Positions 6,062-6,205 of a stretch of 6,205 nucleotides of DNA are shown piece after piece; the stretch's first letter is position 1; every line of letters begins with the position of its first letter. This stretch comes from Rickettsia typhi (lineage in GTDB: Bacteria > Pseudomonadota > Alphaproteobacteria > Rickettsiales > Rickettsiaceae). The translations under genes were made by a program, and so were the position numbers. Below the pieces are notes generated by a model, which was not told the origin of the DNA, did not search any database, and saw only the letters and a program-made list of their open reading frames with translations. The stretch covers positions 1 to 6,205 of the forward strand of contig CAMCXV010000056.1 of the NCBI GenBank assembly GCA_945883665.1, read 5' to 3'.

Positions 6062-6205
6062 ATACCAATCACCTTAAATAAGATGACTTAAATCAGCCCA
6101 TTTTCTAGTGCATAATTTTTTTACATTCCCCTTAATATTTACAAAATCAAGCCAAGCTTCTGAACAAGAGTCCATTATATGGTCTACCGAAGCAAAAACC
6201 TTATT
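6062..6205 (-). mobile_element. 3' end of a second IS630-type insertion sequence
   Basis: The transposase stop codon at 6074-6076 lies about 12 bases from TA dinucleotides at 6060-6061 and 6063-6064, where the element probably ends. That is 22-26 bp after the stop of the 418-codon gene. The end region carries CTTAAAT twice (6073-6079 and 6087-6093). It does not visibly match the left-hand element's end at 131-148, but those are opposite ends of possibly different elements, so no conclusion about identity is possible. Confidence 0.5.
6074..6205 (-). CDS. IS630-family transposase, C-terminal fragment (runs in from outside)
   Basis: Reading leftward from the window edge gives 43 residues before TAA: NKVFASVDHIMDSCSEAWLD, then a stretch ending in TRKWADLSHLI. 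The pattern 'N+VF...D.I.D....AW..F.......+.L..R.WA.L' is the usual tail after the DDE domain of IS630-type transposases. The catalytic residues lie to the right of the window. Orientation is the same as the left-hand transposase fragment. Confidence 0.72.
   Translation of the reverse strand, partial: NKVFASVDHIMDSCSEAWLDFVNIKGNVKKLCTRKWADLSHLI

Overview
The window is AT-rich bacterial DNA that most resembles a Rickettsia or a close relative in the Rickettsiales. The main reasons are the collinear trio tolC, popZ (DUF2497) and a signal-peptide-bearing ankyrin protein of the RARP-1 type, an order I recall from Rickettsia, together with a Rickettsiales-like virB9 fragment, decayed genes and IS630-family transposase pieces. 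The assignment rests on protein resemblance and gene order read by eye, not on a database search.

Layout, left to right. Positions 1-149 are the 5' end of an IS630-type element whose transposase runs leftward out of the window. It abuts a virB9 (rvhB9) gene that has lost its N-terminal part (about 144-575, + strand). Facing it tail to tail is a PAP2-family phosphatase pseudogene (591-1144, - strand) carrying one frameshift and one in-frame stop, the stop lying exactly where the last catalytic aspartate should be. Positions 1283-4461 hold a three-gene minus-strand cluster, transcribed in the order tolC, popZ, RARP-1-like. It appears intact and ends at an AT-rich hairpin. The ankyrin gene contains a near-perfect 90-bp tandem repeat array.

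A 320-bp divergent intergenic region (4462-4781) separates tolC from a plus-strand gene of 418 codons (4782-6038) that I do not recognise. The intergenic region contains a 144-bp inverted-repeat structure bounded by TA dinucleotides that looks like a miniature transposable element. The right edge (about 6062-6205) is the 3' end of a second IS630-type element, in the same orientation as the left one.

The cluster plausibly links an outer-membrane export channel (TolC), a polar organiser (PopZ) and an envelope-targeted or exported ankyrin protein. In Rickettsia typhi RARP-1 was reported to depend on TolC for secretion, while work in R. parkeri placed it in the periplasm. The left third is a graveyard of decayed genes beside an IS. 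The 418-residue helical protein is the main candidate for undescribed biology.
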